Below the pieces are notes generated by a model that worked only from the letters and a program-made list of their open reading frames with translations, searched no databases and had not been told where the DNA came from. The position numbers and the translations under genes are program-made. From Yamagishiella unicocca (lineage: Eukaryota > Chlorophyta > Chlorophyceae > Chlamydomonadales > Volvocaceae), in NCBI GenBank assembly GCA_003116995.1, contig BDSL01000140.1, positions 146,068 to 210,067 on the forward strand: a stretch of DNA of 64,000 nucleotides. The letters run 5' to 3'. This document shows, one piece after another, positions 11,759 through 22,499 of this stretch. Numbering within the stretch: the stretch's first letter is position 1; every line of letters begins with the position of its first letter.

Positions 11759-12112
11759 ACGCAAAAGTAATGCAGTCCTATCATGGTAAGTGCCGTGTCC
11801 TAACCCGCGGGCATAAGTAAACACAAAGAACAGGCCGGGCGTTCACAGGGAAGGGTGGGCGGGCGCACAACAAACAACAAAATCTGGATAAGCCTACTTC
11901 CTAGCATTGCCACCCATGTCAGTCCTGAGTGTGACTGCCTGGAAGACAGGATAGTCCAGACAGTCTAATACCCTATGGGCCTGATGCTGTCTGAAACCTA
12001 CTCTTATACAACTGATGCCCTGGATACGTGATTCTCATACGGGTTTGTGTCATCTTCACCAATGTTGTTTGAGTATCCCCGAGTCAGAAATAACGCAGCC
12101 GGCGCAACGACA

Positions 12113-15100
12113 ATGCGTGGCCTATCCTTGTCCCTCCTGCTAGGAATACTGCAACTTTCTGGCTGGGCTTCTGCGTGCATTTATAAGTATGGAACTTCGC
12201 CGGACACGCTGGTAAGCATACTGGTAGCAGTATGGTGCCGTTGCGCTTAGTCTGTACAATGTGATGCCGCTCCGGATGAGGTCAGACAATGCACACCTCT
12301 GGCATTTCCGCAAACATAATATAAGGATACGTGTGTTGTACCGGTGCGCCGTATATTAGTGGAAACAGGAATATAGTAGGTGTAGTAGGTAGCGTGGATA
12401 ATCAACACATCGTGGACGTCGAACATAGTAGTGCGTGTGAAACAGCGGATTTTTTGCAGAAGCTTTGGTGCTCGTATGGTTGATATCTTGCTCGGCCGCG
12501 CCGCCGCCATCGTGTTCGGAATGTATCCTCACGCCCACCGTAACTTTACACTTGGGCGTTGTTATTACGATTCTGCAGGAACCCCCACACGGTGGGACCC
12601 ACTGGGACCATGGCTTACACGGAGATGACTGGTGAGTGTTTTCGCGGCACTCATCGCGGCGAGTTAAATCGTCGATGCATTTCTTTTGTAATAGCAGACA
12701 TTCTTCACACCCCACCTGACGGGCTTCATCGTCCATTTTTGCCCGCAATCCAGGACTGGCGTGGATGGAGCTGGCAAGCCATGGATTTGTATGACGGGCA
12801 AACATCAAAGCCCAATCAATGTGGGAAATTACCATCTGCTTGGTAAGCTGGTAATCTGCTAGCCTCAAGCAGATTCCTTAGGCCTCCGACCTCCCCGAAT
12901 ATATATTAACCTCGTCCATACCCGTAGCGCAGCAGCCGTCTGCCAACCCTCCGTGAGCGCATGACATGATTACTGCCATTAGAGGAGCCAGACCATTGCA
13001 AAGGAAGTAGCTTGATCCAACTTGATCTGCAACGAACTCCATGTACCACATTCGTTGGCTTGTAGATGGAAAAGGCAGCAAGATTCCCAGCAACCTTCAG
13101 ACGACGTGGTCGTATCCCAGCATCGTCTCAAACGGCAGCGATGTGGAGGTCATTAACAACGGACACACAATCCAAGTGGAGTGGCTTTACCCTTACACGG
13201 CCTCGGTCAAGATCTCAGTTCCGGGTGAGCATAATCCGCCCGCTATGGCAGAAATGGCGACAAAGACCGCAGGTACCTGTCAGTTACCAGTTGAATGCGT
13301 TTATACTTGAGAAGAACTTATGCAATGCGGTAGCTGTATGAAACTACAGTTACATGGCTCTAGACAAGCAGGTCTGAAATTGTGGGCAGATCTGTAAGCA
13401 CACCGCATAGAGGTGCGAAAGACGCCAAATGGTTCAGGTCCAAGCACGCTGAAATTTATCCGTCTTGCGGTATGAACGGCAAATATTGTCGTACAGAGAT
13501 GTACCGCACTAGCCTTAATGGGCAGGCGGGAGCAAACCACGCCCCCCATGCATTCCATCGCTGCATCCCTCCCATACATCTTGACCAATGCACCTACACC
13601 GTGTAAACCTAAAGTGCGGTTATTGATTGTTATTGTTGCATAAATAATGCACCACGTACGCAGCCGATGCGGACGAGTCAACCCGGGTCACCGCTGTCCT
13701 CGGCATGCACGCCGAGGACAAATCGGTCACCGTCAACGCCCAGCCGCTGCAGTTCCACTTTCATACCGTGTCAGAGCACCTGCTGTCCGGTAAGGTCGCG
13801 GAATGGGCATAGGAAGGGCGTGCGCGTGCATGCGTGGAATGTCATCGAAGTACATAGCTTGTGCTTCAGCTGGGCGGTCTGTGTCTTCCTCTCATTATTC
13901 AATGTTTCATTTCTTGTTTTACTGGGGCCTGCCCGTGGACTCGAGAGGTGCTACGCAGCCCAGTGCATGAGGCCTGTATCCCAGCATGTACCTCGGCATC
14001 TCGTAGCTTACCAGCAACTCTCGACCCCCGCGACATGTACCTGGACGCGATCAGGCCACTACTACCCCCTCGAGCTGCACATCGTCCACCGAGTGACCGA
14101 CATCCCCGCGTGCGCCAACGGCTGCTACTCCGTGACCGGAATTCTGTTCGAGATCACAAACGGCCCCGACAACAAGCTGCTGAGCGCCATCTGGGATGCA
14201 ATGCCGATGCGTGAGGGGGTAGGTAGCTGGACTGTTATTTTCACCCGGCGCCTTTTGGGTCGGGGAACCTTCAGCGCAGCTCGAAGAAAGAACAAATTGT
14301 CGAGGCGCGAAAACAAGTATGCATGCGGGGATGGCAGACGGGATGTTGTTGTTGTAACGGTTACAATGGGTTCCAGACCAAGAGATAGAACCATCGGGCG
14401 CATCGCCTGGGATATATAGGAGTCAGCAGGTTGCACTCAGCTAGCGAAATCGTAATGGGCACTGTAAGCGTTAGCGAGAAATTAATGGGCAGCGTCTAGG
14501 CGAGGGAGAGAACTTAGGTGAAAGCGGGCCGTTCTAGCTACACTACTCAATTTTTTCCACACCTCTCGCAACGGACCCATACCAACGGACCCATACCCGA
14601 GTTGCTGAAACGCCTCTCCGTCTTTGCCTGCTTCTGATTCGCGTTCATGTTGCCACCCGTTGCGTGCAGACCATCAATTACTTGCCCAAGGGCGCCGAGA
14701 TCCCCCTGGGCGACATCCTGCCCGCTCCCGAGAACCGCACGTATGTGACCTATGAGGGCTCCCTGACCACCCCTCCCTGCTCGGAGGGGCTCCTGTGGCA
14801 CGTCATGACGAAGCCGCAGAAGATCAGCCGCAACCAGGTGCGGCGTGTAGATTACACGGGCCTCCCTGTTTCCTTCTCAGGAGCCATGAGGTGGCTGGGA
14901 CGAAGTACTCCATCAGCCCACTAGATGCCTTGGTTGATTTCCAGCTAAGGGACTGTTTGCGCATGGTAAAAGGGCGGTGGAATGCGGCTTGATTCCATTC
15001 GGTGGGGGTCCGCGGCCTGGCTGTGTCAGTTCACTCGCTCGCGCCCTCCCTACACCTTTCGCAACGTTGCCTCCATTGAATGCCTCGTACGTGTCGTATC

Positions 15101-15552
15101 GCAGTGGCGCAAGTACATGAAGGCTGTGGGCATGAAGGATTGTTCCCTCAAGGCGAACGCCACGTCGGCCGAGCACCCACACCAACATCGCCGCATGCTG
15201 GCTGAGGAGCAAGCCGTCGGCCCGCAAGATTGTAAGCAAGCCTTGGCTGGAATGTGGAGACAAAACCTTGCGATGTGCTGTGCGTCCTCAGCAGCACCAG
15301 GCAGCACCTTCATGCGTCATCGGTAGCCTCGCATTATGTATTTTACTTATGCGCAATCCTGATGCAATGACATGTTAGCCCTCAAGCTCCAGCCAGCGAA
15401 CCATGCCGTCCATGCTCATCAGGACCCGCTTCGCTGAACACTGTTTCTGTTTCCCCCGTGCAGACGACTGCAAGCTCATCGCCTACGGCACGAACTACCG
15501 CTCGCCTCAGAACACCGGCGACCGCACCGTCAAGCTGGCGCGTGCGTATTGA
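12113..15552 (+). CDS. CAH1: Alpha-type carbonic anhydrase, secreted, copy 1 (CAH1/CAH2-like)
   Basis: Nine exons: 12113-12211, 12579-12631, 12754-12842, 13066-13224, 13664-13789, 14055-14218, 14670-14837, 15105-15231, 15464-15552; 357 codons. It hydrates CO2 to bicarbonate in the periplasm, feeding the carbon concentrating mechanism. A hydrophobic signal peptide of about 21 residues ends before Cys-Ile-Tyr-Lys. Family marks are HWDHGLHGDDW, QSPINVG, NNGHTIQVEW, the zinc ligands QFHFH (His about 165 and 167) and ELHIVH (His about 184), SEHLL, and SLTTPPCSEGLLWH with the active-site Thr near 263. The region near residues 300-325 (EHPHQHRRMLAEE) corresponds to the spacer that is cut out in Chlamydomonas CAH1 to give large and small subunits. 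The C-terminal piece keeps the Cys of DCKLIAYG. An in-frame ATG at 12062 exists, but only the ATG at 12113 is matched in copy 2. Which of CAH1 or CAH2 it is cannot be decided here. Confidence 0.92.
14219..14669 (+). repeat. Intron 6 of copy 1, nearly identical to intron 6 of copy 2
   Basis: The 451-nt intron differs from 19478-19928 at only about eight positions, all substitutions, and has the same length. Other introns of the pair differ in length and are much less alike. Its centre (14274-14420) is a dispersed repeat seen again near 57.3 and 58.0 kb. Confidence 0.85.
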
Positions 15553-16219
15553 TTGTCACGGCGTTATGAGGTGTGTCTAGGATGCACACGCACGCGAAGC
15601 ATGCTTGTCACAGGCGCGCTCGTTTGCGCACTAGGTTGACTATATATACGTCGCCACCATCGAATGTGTATTTCATTGGATTCATTGCTCGTGATTAAAG
15701 CTAGACATCACGTAGTGTCGTAGTCACACAGGCACAAGAGAGCAATCTAACGTAGTCCAAAGTGGTAACGATTCAAAACGGAATCGGTGAAAAGGCATCG
15801 TGTGCAATCGTGATAAAATTCTGCATCGTAAGGACAATATTTTACGGTGCAAGGTCGTGCCGCAAGGACAGCTGTCGGCGGTGTGCTGGTGCGGTTTTGT
15901 GCTAATTACGTCCCCTGAAGAAATATCGGAGTAGAAGGCCGAGTGTGCCTCGTCTGCGACCGCCCTCTCGCTGCAAAGGCGTGGATGGCGCCCCTCGTTT
16001 GGGAATGGCAGGATTTAGTAGGGTTTTGTCAGTGCAGGGCCCCTCGTCAAAACCGGAGCAAATTTTTGTCTAATTTTCAAGGTTGATAACCGCAACCTTT
16101 ACGGTCGCATCCTGAAGTGCAGGGCTCGCAGGGGGACACGAGCTCGTGAATCGAACCTGACGTTATGCGTATGTGTATACACTATGGGCTGGAGGAGCCC
16201 TCATGCTCGGGTATTAACC

Positions 16220-16224
16220 TGTAA
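16220..16224 (+). terminator. TGTAA poly(A) signal, carbonic anhydrase copy 1
   Basis: TGTAA about 670 nt after the stop, followed by CGTTGA. The equivalent position in copy 2 (21594-21598) also carries TGTAA. Confidence 0.65.
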
Positions 16225-16809
16225 CGTTGAAGGACGATGCAACTGCGTCTAGAACTTTCGGGAAGCTTTCCTTGTCGGATTGCAGTAAAAACGTGGTTAG
16301 GATAAGTTCAGCGCTCTACTCATTGCAGGCTGTGCTTGCTGCTGCAGGCATAGTGAATCACAACGTCCACTGCGCAAACACATTAAAGAAGGGTACACAC
16401 GGTTGTCAATCGCAAAACTATACATTTGCCGCATACTTGTTCGCCTGATTCACCAAAGAGCTGACGGCCCTACCTCTAAAAACGTCAACGTGCGGTGGAA
16501 CCTGTCACATGGCCTACCTACACATACGCGCCGTCGCGCGCCGCGCCTTCCTTTCGTTCCCTTTCACACACAGCTGTCAGTACTATGCTCCGTTGTGCTC
16601 GTTCCTGGAACACCCAGCCGGTTCGATAAGGCCCGGCATACGGCGATACACACCGGAGTTGTTTGTCCATCTGCCGCGTAGGCGCCCGGCTAAATGGACG
16701 TGAGTCTCGCCGTCTGCCCAATGATATTGGTGAAACCGTTATAAGTGAACGTGTTTTCCGCCGGCTGACCGTTGAGCAGAGTTGGAGTTCATGTAATACC
16801 CACGGCAAC

Positions 16810-16816
16810 TATATAA
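16810..16816 (+). promoter_or_regulatory. TATA box, carbonic anhydrase copy 2
   Basis: TATATAA in the same CAACTATATAACAG context as copy 1 and at a similar distance (about 520 nt) from the ATG. The conservation of spacing supports a real core promoter. Confidence 0.55.
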
Positions 16817-17331
16817 CAGAATCGCTTGACCATGTATTTCTTTGCGTTCTATTCACATGGTTGATGTCATGGTATATTCGTTTTTCTTTCACGCTTTTGC
16901 CCATTTCACACTGTTGGCTGCGAGACAAGTGGGCTGCGGGGCTGCGTGAAGGCCCATCTTCACGCACGCGATAAGCGCGAGGACACGGCCATAAACCCAC
17001 AGCACACGAACGAAACGAACGATATTCGGCATCAATGCGCTCTTCAGTTCCAGACCGTGTTGTATTGTGTTCACATCCAGCGAATAATTCTACTACCTAG
17101 ATTGTAACCCATGTCAGTCCCGAGGTGACTGCCTGGACGACTGGGGACATCAGTCCGTACAGTCTGATGCCGAGGGGCCTGATGCCCTAGATGAAGCCTT
17201 CGCTTATGTATCTGGTGAAATCGTTGTGAGCTCGTAATACGATATTGTATCATATTCTCTAACGTTTGCACCTAGCGGCATCAGCAAGCCAGAAACAGAC
17301 TGCCCTAAACAAAGCAGCCGGCGCAACGACA

Positions 17332-20300
17332 ATGCGTGGGCAAGCCTTGTCCCTATTGCTGGGAATCCTGCAACTTTCTGGCTGGACTTCTGCGTGCATT
17401 TACAAGTATGGAACTTCGCCGGATTCGCTGGTAAGCATACTGCGGTATTGTACCGCGATGGTCAGACTGTGAAAACGTGATGCCGCTCCGAAATAGTTCA
17501 GACGGAAACCGCTGGACTTACCGCAAATATGTTGTAAGGAGAAGTGTGTTGAGCCGGTACACAGTAAACTAATGGCTTTCGAAACAGAAACAATAGCTGT
17601 ACTAGGTAGTGTGGATAATCAACACTTCAGACATGGATATGGGATGTTATAGAGTAGGGCGGAACGCGTGCCTGCTTGACCTTTGGTGCTCGTATTGTTG
17701 GTAGCCCTAAGGCCGCCGCCGTCGTGGTCGGAACGCAACCTCATGCCCATTGTAACTTTATACTAAGGCGTTATCATTACGATGCTGTAGGCACCCCCAC
17801 ACGGTGGGACCCACTGGGACCATAGCTTACACGGAGATGACTGGTGAGTGCGTTGTCGAGTGCCTTTCGCAGCACTCATCGATGTGTTTTTTAAAAGTAC
17901 GAACATAATCTCTACATAGCAGCCATACTTCACGCCGCACCTGAAGGGCTCCCTCATCCATGTACGCCCGCAACTCAGGACTGGCGTGGATGCAGCTGGC
18001 AATCCATGGATGTGCATGACGGGCCATCATCAGAGCCCAATCAATGTGGGAACGTACCACGTGCTCGGTAAGCTGGGAATCTGCTAGCCTCAAGCGAATC
18101 CCTTAGGCCCCCGACCTGCCCCGACCTCGTCCGGCCCTAACCCCATCCCTACCCGTAGCAGCCGTCCGCCAACCCGCCGTGCGCGCATGCCATGATGATT
18201 GCTAATAGAGAAGCCAGACCGTTGCAAACAAAAAGAGCTTGAACCAACTCGCTTGCTCCGCAACGAACCCTGTGTACATCTGTTGGCTTGTAGATGGACA
18301 AGGTAGCAAGATTCCCAGCAATCTTCAGACCAAGTGGTATTATCCCAACATCGTCTCAAATGGCAGTGATGTGGAGGTCATTAACAACGGACACACAATC
18401 CAAGTGGAATGGCTTTACCCTTACATGGCCTCGGTCAAGATCTCAGTTCCTGGTGAGCTAAGTCCCGCACGCTATGGCAAAAATGGCGCCAAAGACCGCA
18501 ACGCGTGGAGCATAGCATATACCTGCCGGCCACCAGTCGGCTGCGTTTGTACCTGAGAAGAGCTTATGTAATGCGGTAGCTGTGTTGAGGAAACAACAGT
18601 TACATGGCGCGAGGCACGGAGCTCTGAAACTGCGGGCAGACCTGAAAACACATCGCATAGATGTGTGAAAGCCATCAAGGATTCGGGGACGCGCAATCTG
18701 GAACTTGTCAATGTCCATAGTAGGTATTATTGTACAGACCGCTGCACCGCACGGGCCTTACTGGTCAGGCGAGAGCAGACCACGGCCTCGAACGTTCCGT
18801 CGCTGCAACCCTCTCACGCATCCCGACCAGTGCACCTACACCGTGTAAACCTAGAGTAATTTTACTGACGTACGTGTAATGCACCACGCACGCAGCCGAT
18901 GCAGACGAGACAACCCCGATCACCGCTGTCCTTGGCATGCACGCCGAGGACGAGTCAACCACTGTCAACGCTCAGCCGGTGCAGTTTCACTTTCATACCA
19001 TGTCCGAGCACCTTCTATCCGGTAAGCTTGCGAAATAGACAATGGAAGGTACAAATACGTTGTTTATGCTTCGGCTGGGATTTCTTGGTCTTCATCTCGT
19101 TTCCTTTTCATTCGTCATGTTGAAATGGGCCCAGCCTGCGTACTCGAAAGGTGCTACGTAGCCCGCTGGAGGCCTGTGTTAGGGTTTGGAGTACTTGTGC
19201 AGCAACTTCGCCATATGTCACCAAACTGTGGACTCCCAGCATGTGCATCGACACGTTTAGCTAGCTTTACCAGCGACGCTGAACGCCCGCAACACGTACC
19301 TCCACTCGTGCAGGCCACTACTACCCCCTCGAGCTGCACATCGTCCACCGAGTGACCGGCATCCCCGCGTGCGCCAACGGCTGCTACTCCGTGACCGGAA
19401 TTCTGTTCGAGATCACAAACGGCCCCGACAACAAGCTGCTGAGCGCCATCTGGGATGCAATGCCGATGCGTGAGGGGGTAGGTAGCTGGACTGTTATTTT
19501 CACCCGGCGCCTTTTGGGTCGGGGAACCTTCAGCGCAGCTCGAAGAAAGAACAAATTGTCGAGGCGCGAAAACAAGCATGCATGCGGGGATGGCAGACGG
19601 GATGTTGTTGTTGTAACGGTTACAGTGGGTTCCAGACCAAGAGATAGAACCATCGGGCGCATCGCCTGGGATATATAGGAGTCAGCAGGTTGCACTCAGC
19701 TAGCGAAATCGTAATGGGCACTGTAAGCGTTAGCGAGAAATTAATGGGTAGCGTCTAGGCGAGGGAGAGAACCTAGGTGAAAGCGGGCCGTTCTAGCTAC
19801 ACTACTCAATTTTTTCCACACCTCTCGCAACGGACCCATACCAACGGACCCATACCCGAGTTGCTGAAACGCCTCTCCGTCTTTGCCTGCTTCTCATTCA
19901 CGTTCCTGTTACCACCCGTTGCGTGCAGGCCATCAGGTACCTGCCCAAGGACGCCGAGATCCCCCTGGGCGACATCCTGCCCGCTCCCGAGAACCGCACG
20001 TATGTGACCTATGAGGGCTCCCTGACCACCCCTCCCTGCTCGGAGGGGCTCCTGTGGCACGTCATGACGAAGCCGCAGAAGATCAGCCGCAACCAGGTGC
20101 GGCGCATCGAATACACGGGCCTCCCTGTTTTCTTCTCAGGAGCCAGGCGGCGGCTGGGACGGAAGCATCCCAACAACCCACCTGATGCCTTGGTTGATTT
20201 CCAGCTAAGGGACTGTTTGCGCCTGGTGGAAGCGGCACGATGCGTCTAGGCATGTTGAGGATGGCGGAATGCGGCTGGATTCCATCCGGTGGGGGTCAGC

Positions 20301-20868
20301 GCTCCGGCTGTGTCATTTCACTCCCTCGCGCGTCATTCTACACCTTTCCTAATGTCGCCCCCCATGAATGCCTCGTACGTGTTGTATCGCAGTGGCGCAA
20401 GTACATGAAGGCTGTGGGCATGAAGGATTGTTCCCTCAATGCGGACGCCACCTCAGACGAGCACCCGCACCGCCACCGCCGCATGCTGGCTGAGGTTGAG
20501 GAGCAAGCCGGCAACTCGGATAATTGTAAGCAAATTCTGACTGGAATGTGGCGATAATACCTTGCGCGGCGTGCTTTCCCTCCTCGGCAGCGCCTCCTCT
20601 CATGCGTCATCGGTAGCATCGCATTTACTGCTTTACATGCATTTACTTTGCGTATATAGGTTTCATGACGTGTTAGCCCTCAGACCACAGCTAGCGCACT
20701 ATGCCGTCCATGAGTCCATCGTTATCATGCGCATAGGGGCCCGCTTCACTGAAAACTGTTTCGGTTTCCCCCCGTGCAGACACGTGCAAATTCATCGCCT
20801 ACGGCTCGAACTACCGCTCGTCTCAGAACACCGGCGACCGCACAGTCAAGCTGGCGCGTGCGTCTTAA
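17332..20868 (+). CDS. CAH2: Alpha-type carbonic anhydrase, secreted, copy 2 (CAH1/CAH2-like)
   Basis: Nine exons with the same phases as copy 1: 17332-17430, 17791-17843, 17979-18067, 18294-18452, 18896-19021, 19314-19477, 19929-20096, 20393-20525, 20780-20868; 359 codons. Signal peptide, zinc ligands (QFHFH, ELHIVH), SEHLL and SLTTPPCSEGLLWH are intact, so it should be an active periplasmic enzyme. Differences from copy 1 include HWDHS for HWDHG, VDAAGNPWMC for VDGAGKPWIC, two extra residues in the spacer (HRRMLAEVEEQAG), and the last residue Ser for Tyr. Exon 2 follows a TAG acceptor, whereas copy 1 uses CAG. In Chlamydomonas the tandem pair is regulated in opposite senses by CO2; whether that holds here cannot be seen from sequence. 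The symbols CAH1/CAH2 are given by position and family, not by proven orthology. Confidence 0.92.
19478..19928 (+). repeat. Intron 6 of copy 2, nearly identical to intron 6 of copy 1
   Basis: Partner of 14219-14669; same 451-nt length. Exon 6 before it differs at one of 164 bases between copies, and most of exon 7 after it is identical. Confidence 0.85.
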
Positions 20869-21593
20869 TGGCCGCGGCATGATGAGGATGCACACGCGAG
20901 CATGCCGGTCCCAGGCGCGCTCGTGTTGCGCATCTTACGCACCGGGCCGACCCATGTACGTAACCACCATTGGCTGCGGATTCTATTGGATTTCCTGTAC
21001 GTGTTTCGTGTTTGTTGATGAGAGCTTGGCTCACAGCACCCAGGCGGAGACGAGCAGGCACACGCAGAGTAGCACTAGCCCGGATAAGGCAGTCCCATGT
21101 GCAAGCGGTTCAAGCAGAATCGGTGACACGCCAGCGTGCGCAATCGCGATAAAATTCATTCGTTGCGAGAAGAATTTGACGGCACAGTGTCGTGCTATAA
21201 GGACAGCTGCCGGCCATGCTGGTTCGGTTGGTTAATACCCTCCTCTTGAAATAATATTGGAGTAGAAGGCCGGATGTGCCTAATACCGGAAGATACTTCT
21301 GCGGCCACCCTCTCGCGGCAATGGCGTGGATGGCGCCCCTTGAATGGGAAGGGTAGGATTCTTTAGTAGGGTTGGTGTCAGTGCACGGCCCCTCGTCTTT
21401 ACCAGAGTGTTTGTCTCTCTAATTTCGTGGTATATATATCTAATCGCAACCTTTATGGTTGTATCATGGTGGCAGGGCAGGCGTGCATGGGCTTGTAAGG
21501 GAACGGGAGATCGTGGTCGGGACTCAATGTTTGCGTGTGTGTTCACACAACGGGCTGTGGGAGCCCTCGTGTTCGGGTAATGAGCGTGTAACC

Positions 21594-21598
21594 TGTAA
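21594..21598 (+). terminator. TGTAA poly(A) signal, carbonic anhydrase copy 2
   Basis: TGTAA in CCTGTAAACGTTGA, the homologue of the signal in copy 1; a second TGTAA lies seven bases upstream. Confidence 0.65.
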
Positions 21599-22297
21599 AC
21601 GTTGACGACGATGCCACTGCATGTCAAACTTTCCGGAAACCTGCTTTTTTCGATTTCAGTAATTTCGTGTTTAGGGCGTTCAAGTACAGCTCTATATTCA
21701 TTGCAGGCTGTGCTTGCTGCAGGCGTGCAAGGTTAACTGCAGGAACGCATTGAAGCAGGATAGAACCTGATAGAAGCGGTTTCCAATCGCAAGATTATAC
21801 GATAGCCGCATACTGGTTCATCGAAGCGCAGACGGCTCTCCAACAACGTAATCGTGCGGTGAAACCCGTCACATAACTTAGCTGCAAGTACGCGCCGCGC
21901 CTTCCTATTGTCCCCTCCTGCGTCCCTTTCGCACACAGCCAACAGTAACACAGCCAACAGTACTATGCTCCTTCCAGGAACACCCAGCCGGATCGGTAGG
22001 GCACGACGTACGACGATATAAAGTATCCATAGTGCCCGCATGGGCAACTGATTAGCTATGAGCCGGCTGATCAACATGCCCCGGAGATGTTGTTGGTGTA
22101 ATCAGGAACCAAGGGGAACCACGGGTCACACAAAGGTCTGGGCGTAACAAGCACTGAGCCATACCAAAGACATCTGATGCAACCGCAATGGTTGGCAAGC
22201 AGGTACCAACCTTATACTATTGTAAACTAACAAAGCTTGGCGGCCATGCAATCCTCCGAGAACAATGCGTTCTCTGCAATTTGGCCATGATTAATGA

Positions 22298-22305
22298 TAT
22301 AAATA
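22298..22305 (+). promoter_or_regulatory. TATA box, phosphate translocator gene
   Basis: TATAAATA about 200 nt before the ATG at 22500. Confidence 0.45.
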
Positions 22306-22499
22306 AGCAGTAGAGTTCTAGTTTGCTGATATCTGCTAAAGGACAAAAGGCGCCATTGGCCGTATGTATCGTACATGACGAGCGCTGACTTTGACGTGCA
22401 GAGTCCGTTAAAGCGGGGAACGTGCATATCTCGCAAACGCATTTTTTTGGAAATTGCGGTCGATTCCGAAAAGTGTAGACGGCCAGCCGCGATAGCAGA

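Larger units (their letters stand above)
9623..12112. other. Long intergenic stretch with repeats and the CAH copy 1 promoter
   Basis: No gene found. It holds the 3' UTR of the coiled-coil gene (TGTAA 10159-10163), a tandem repeat at 10528-10750, a GC-rich hairpin at 11032-11064, and from about 11440 the duplicated promoter unit of the first carbonic anhydrase with a TATA box at 11609-11615. Confidence 0.6.
11440..16680 (+). repeat. Carbonic anhydrase tandem duplication, unit 1
   Basis: This unit matches the one at about 16680-22030 over promoter (GCCCGGCTGAATGGACGTGAG and the ACTATATAACAG core), all nine exons, and 3' region (for example GGCGTGGATGGCGCCCCT). Boundaries are approximate because flank similarity fades gradually. 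Confidence 0.8.
15553..17331. other. 3' region of carbonic anhydrase copy 1 and promoter of copy 2
   Basis: No gene found. The first 670 nt are homologous to the region after copy 2 and end at TGTAA 16220-16224. From about 16680 the promoter of copy 2 begins; its TATA box is at 16810-16816. Confidence 0.7.
16680..22030 (+). repeat. Carbonic anhydrase tandem duplication, unit 2
   Basis: Second unit, homologous to about 11440-16680. Similarity continues past the 3' UTR to about 22030 (for example GGAACACCCAGCCGG at 16607 and at 21978), which shows that the downstream flank was duplicated too. Confidence 0.8.
20869..22499. other. 3' region of carbonic anhydrase copy 2 and translocator promoter
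   Basis: No gene found. TGTAA signals at 21587-21591 and 21594-21598 end the 3' UTR. Duplicated flank continues to about 22030. The remaining 470 bp hold the translocator promoter with TATAAATA at 22298-22305. Confidence 0.65.

Noticed and set aside
14125..14436. 103-codon - strand frames in both carbonic anhydrase intron 6 copies (also 19384-19695)
   Set aside because: They lie in the intron and over exon 6 in antisense and simply repeat because the segment is duplicated; no start context or homology.
16060..16160. Possible - strand tRNA around AGGTTCGATTCACG
   Set aside because: The bases flanking the loop do not pair as a T-stem and no acceptor stem or anticodon arm is found; the region is ordinary 3' UTR shared by both carbonic anhydrases.
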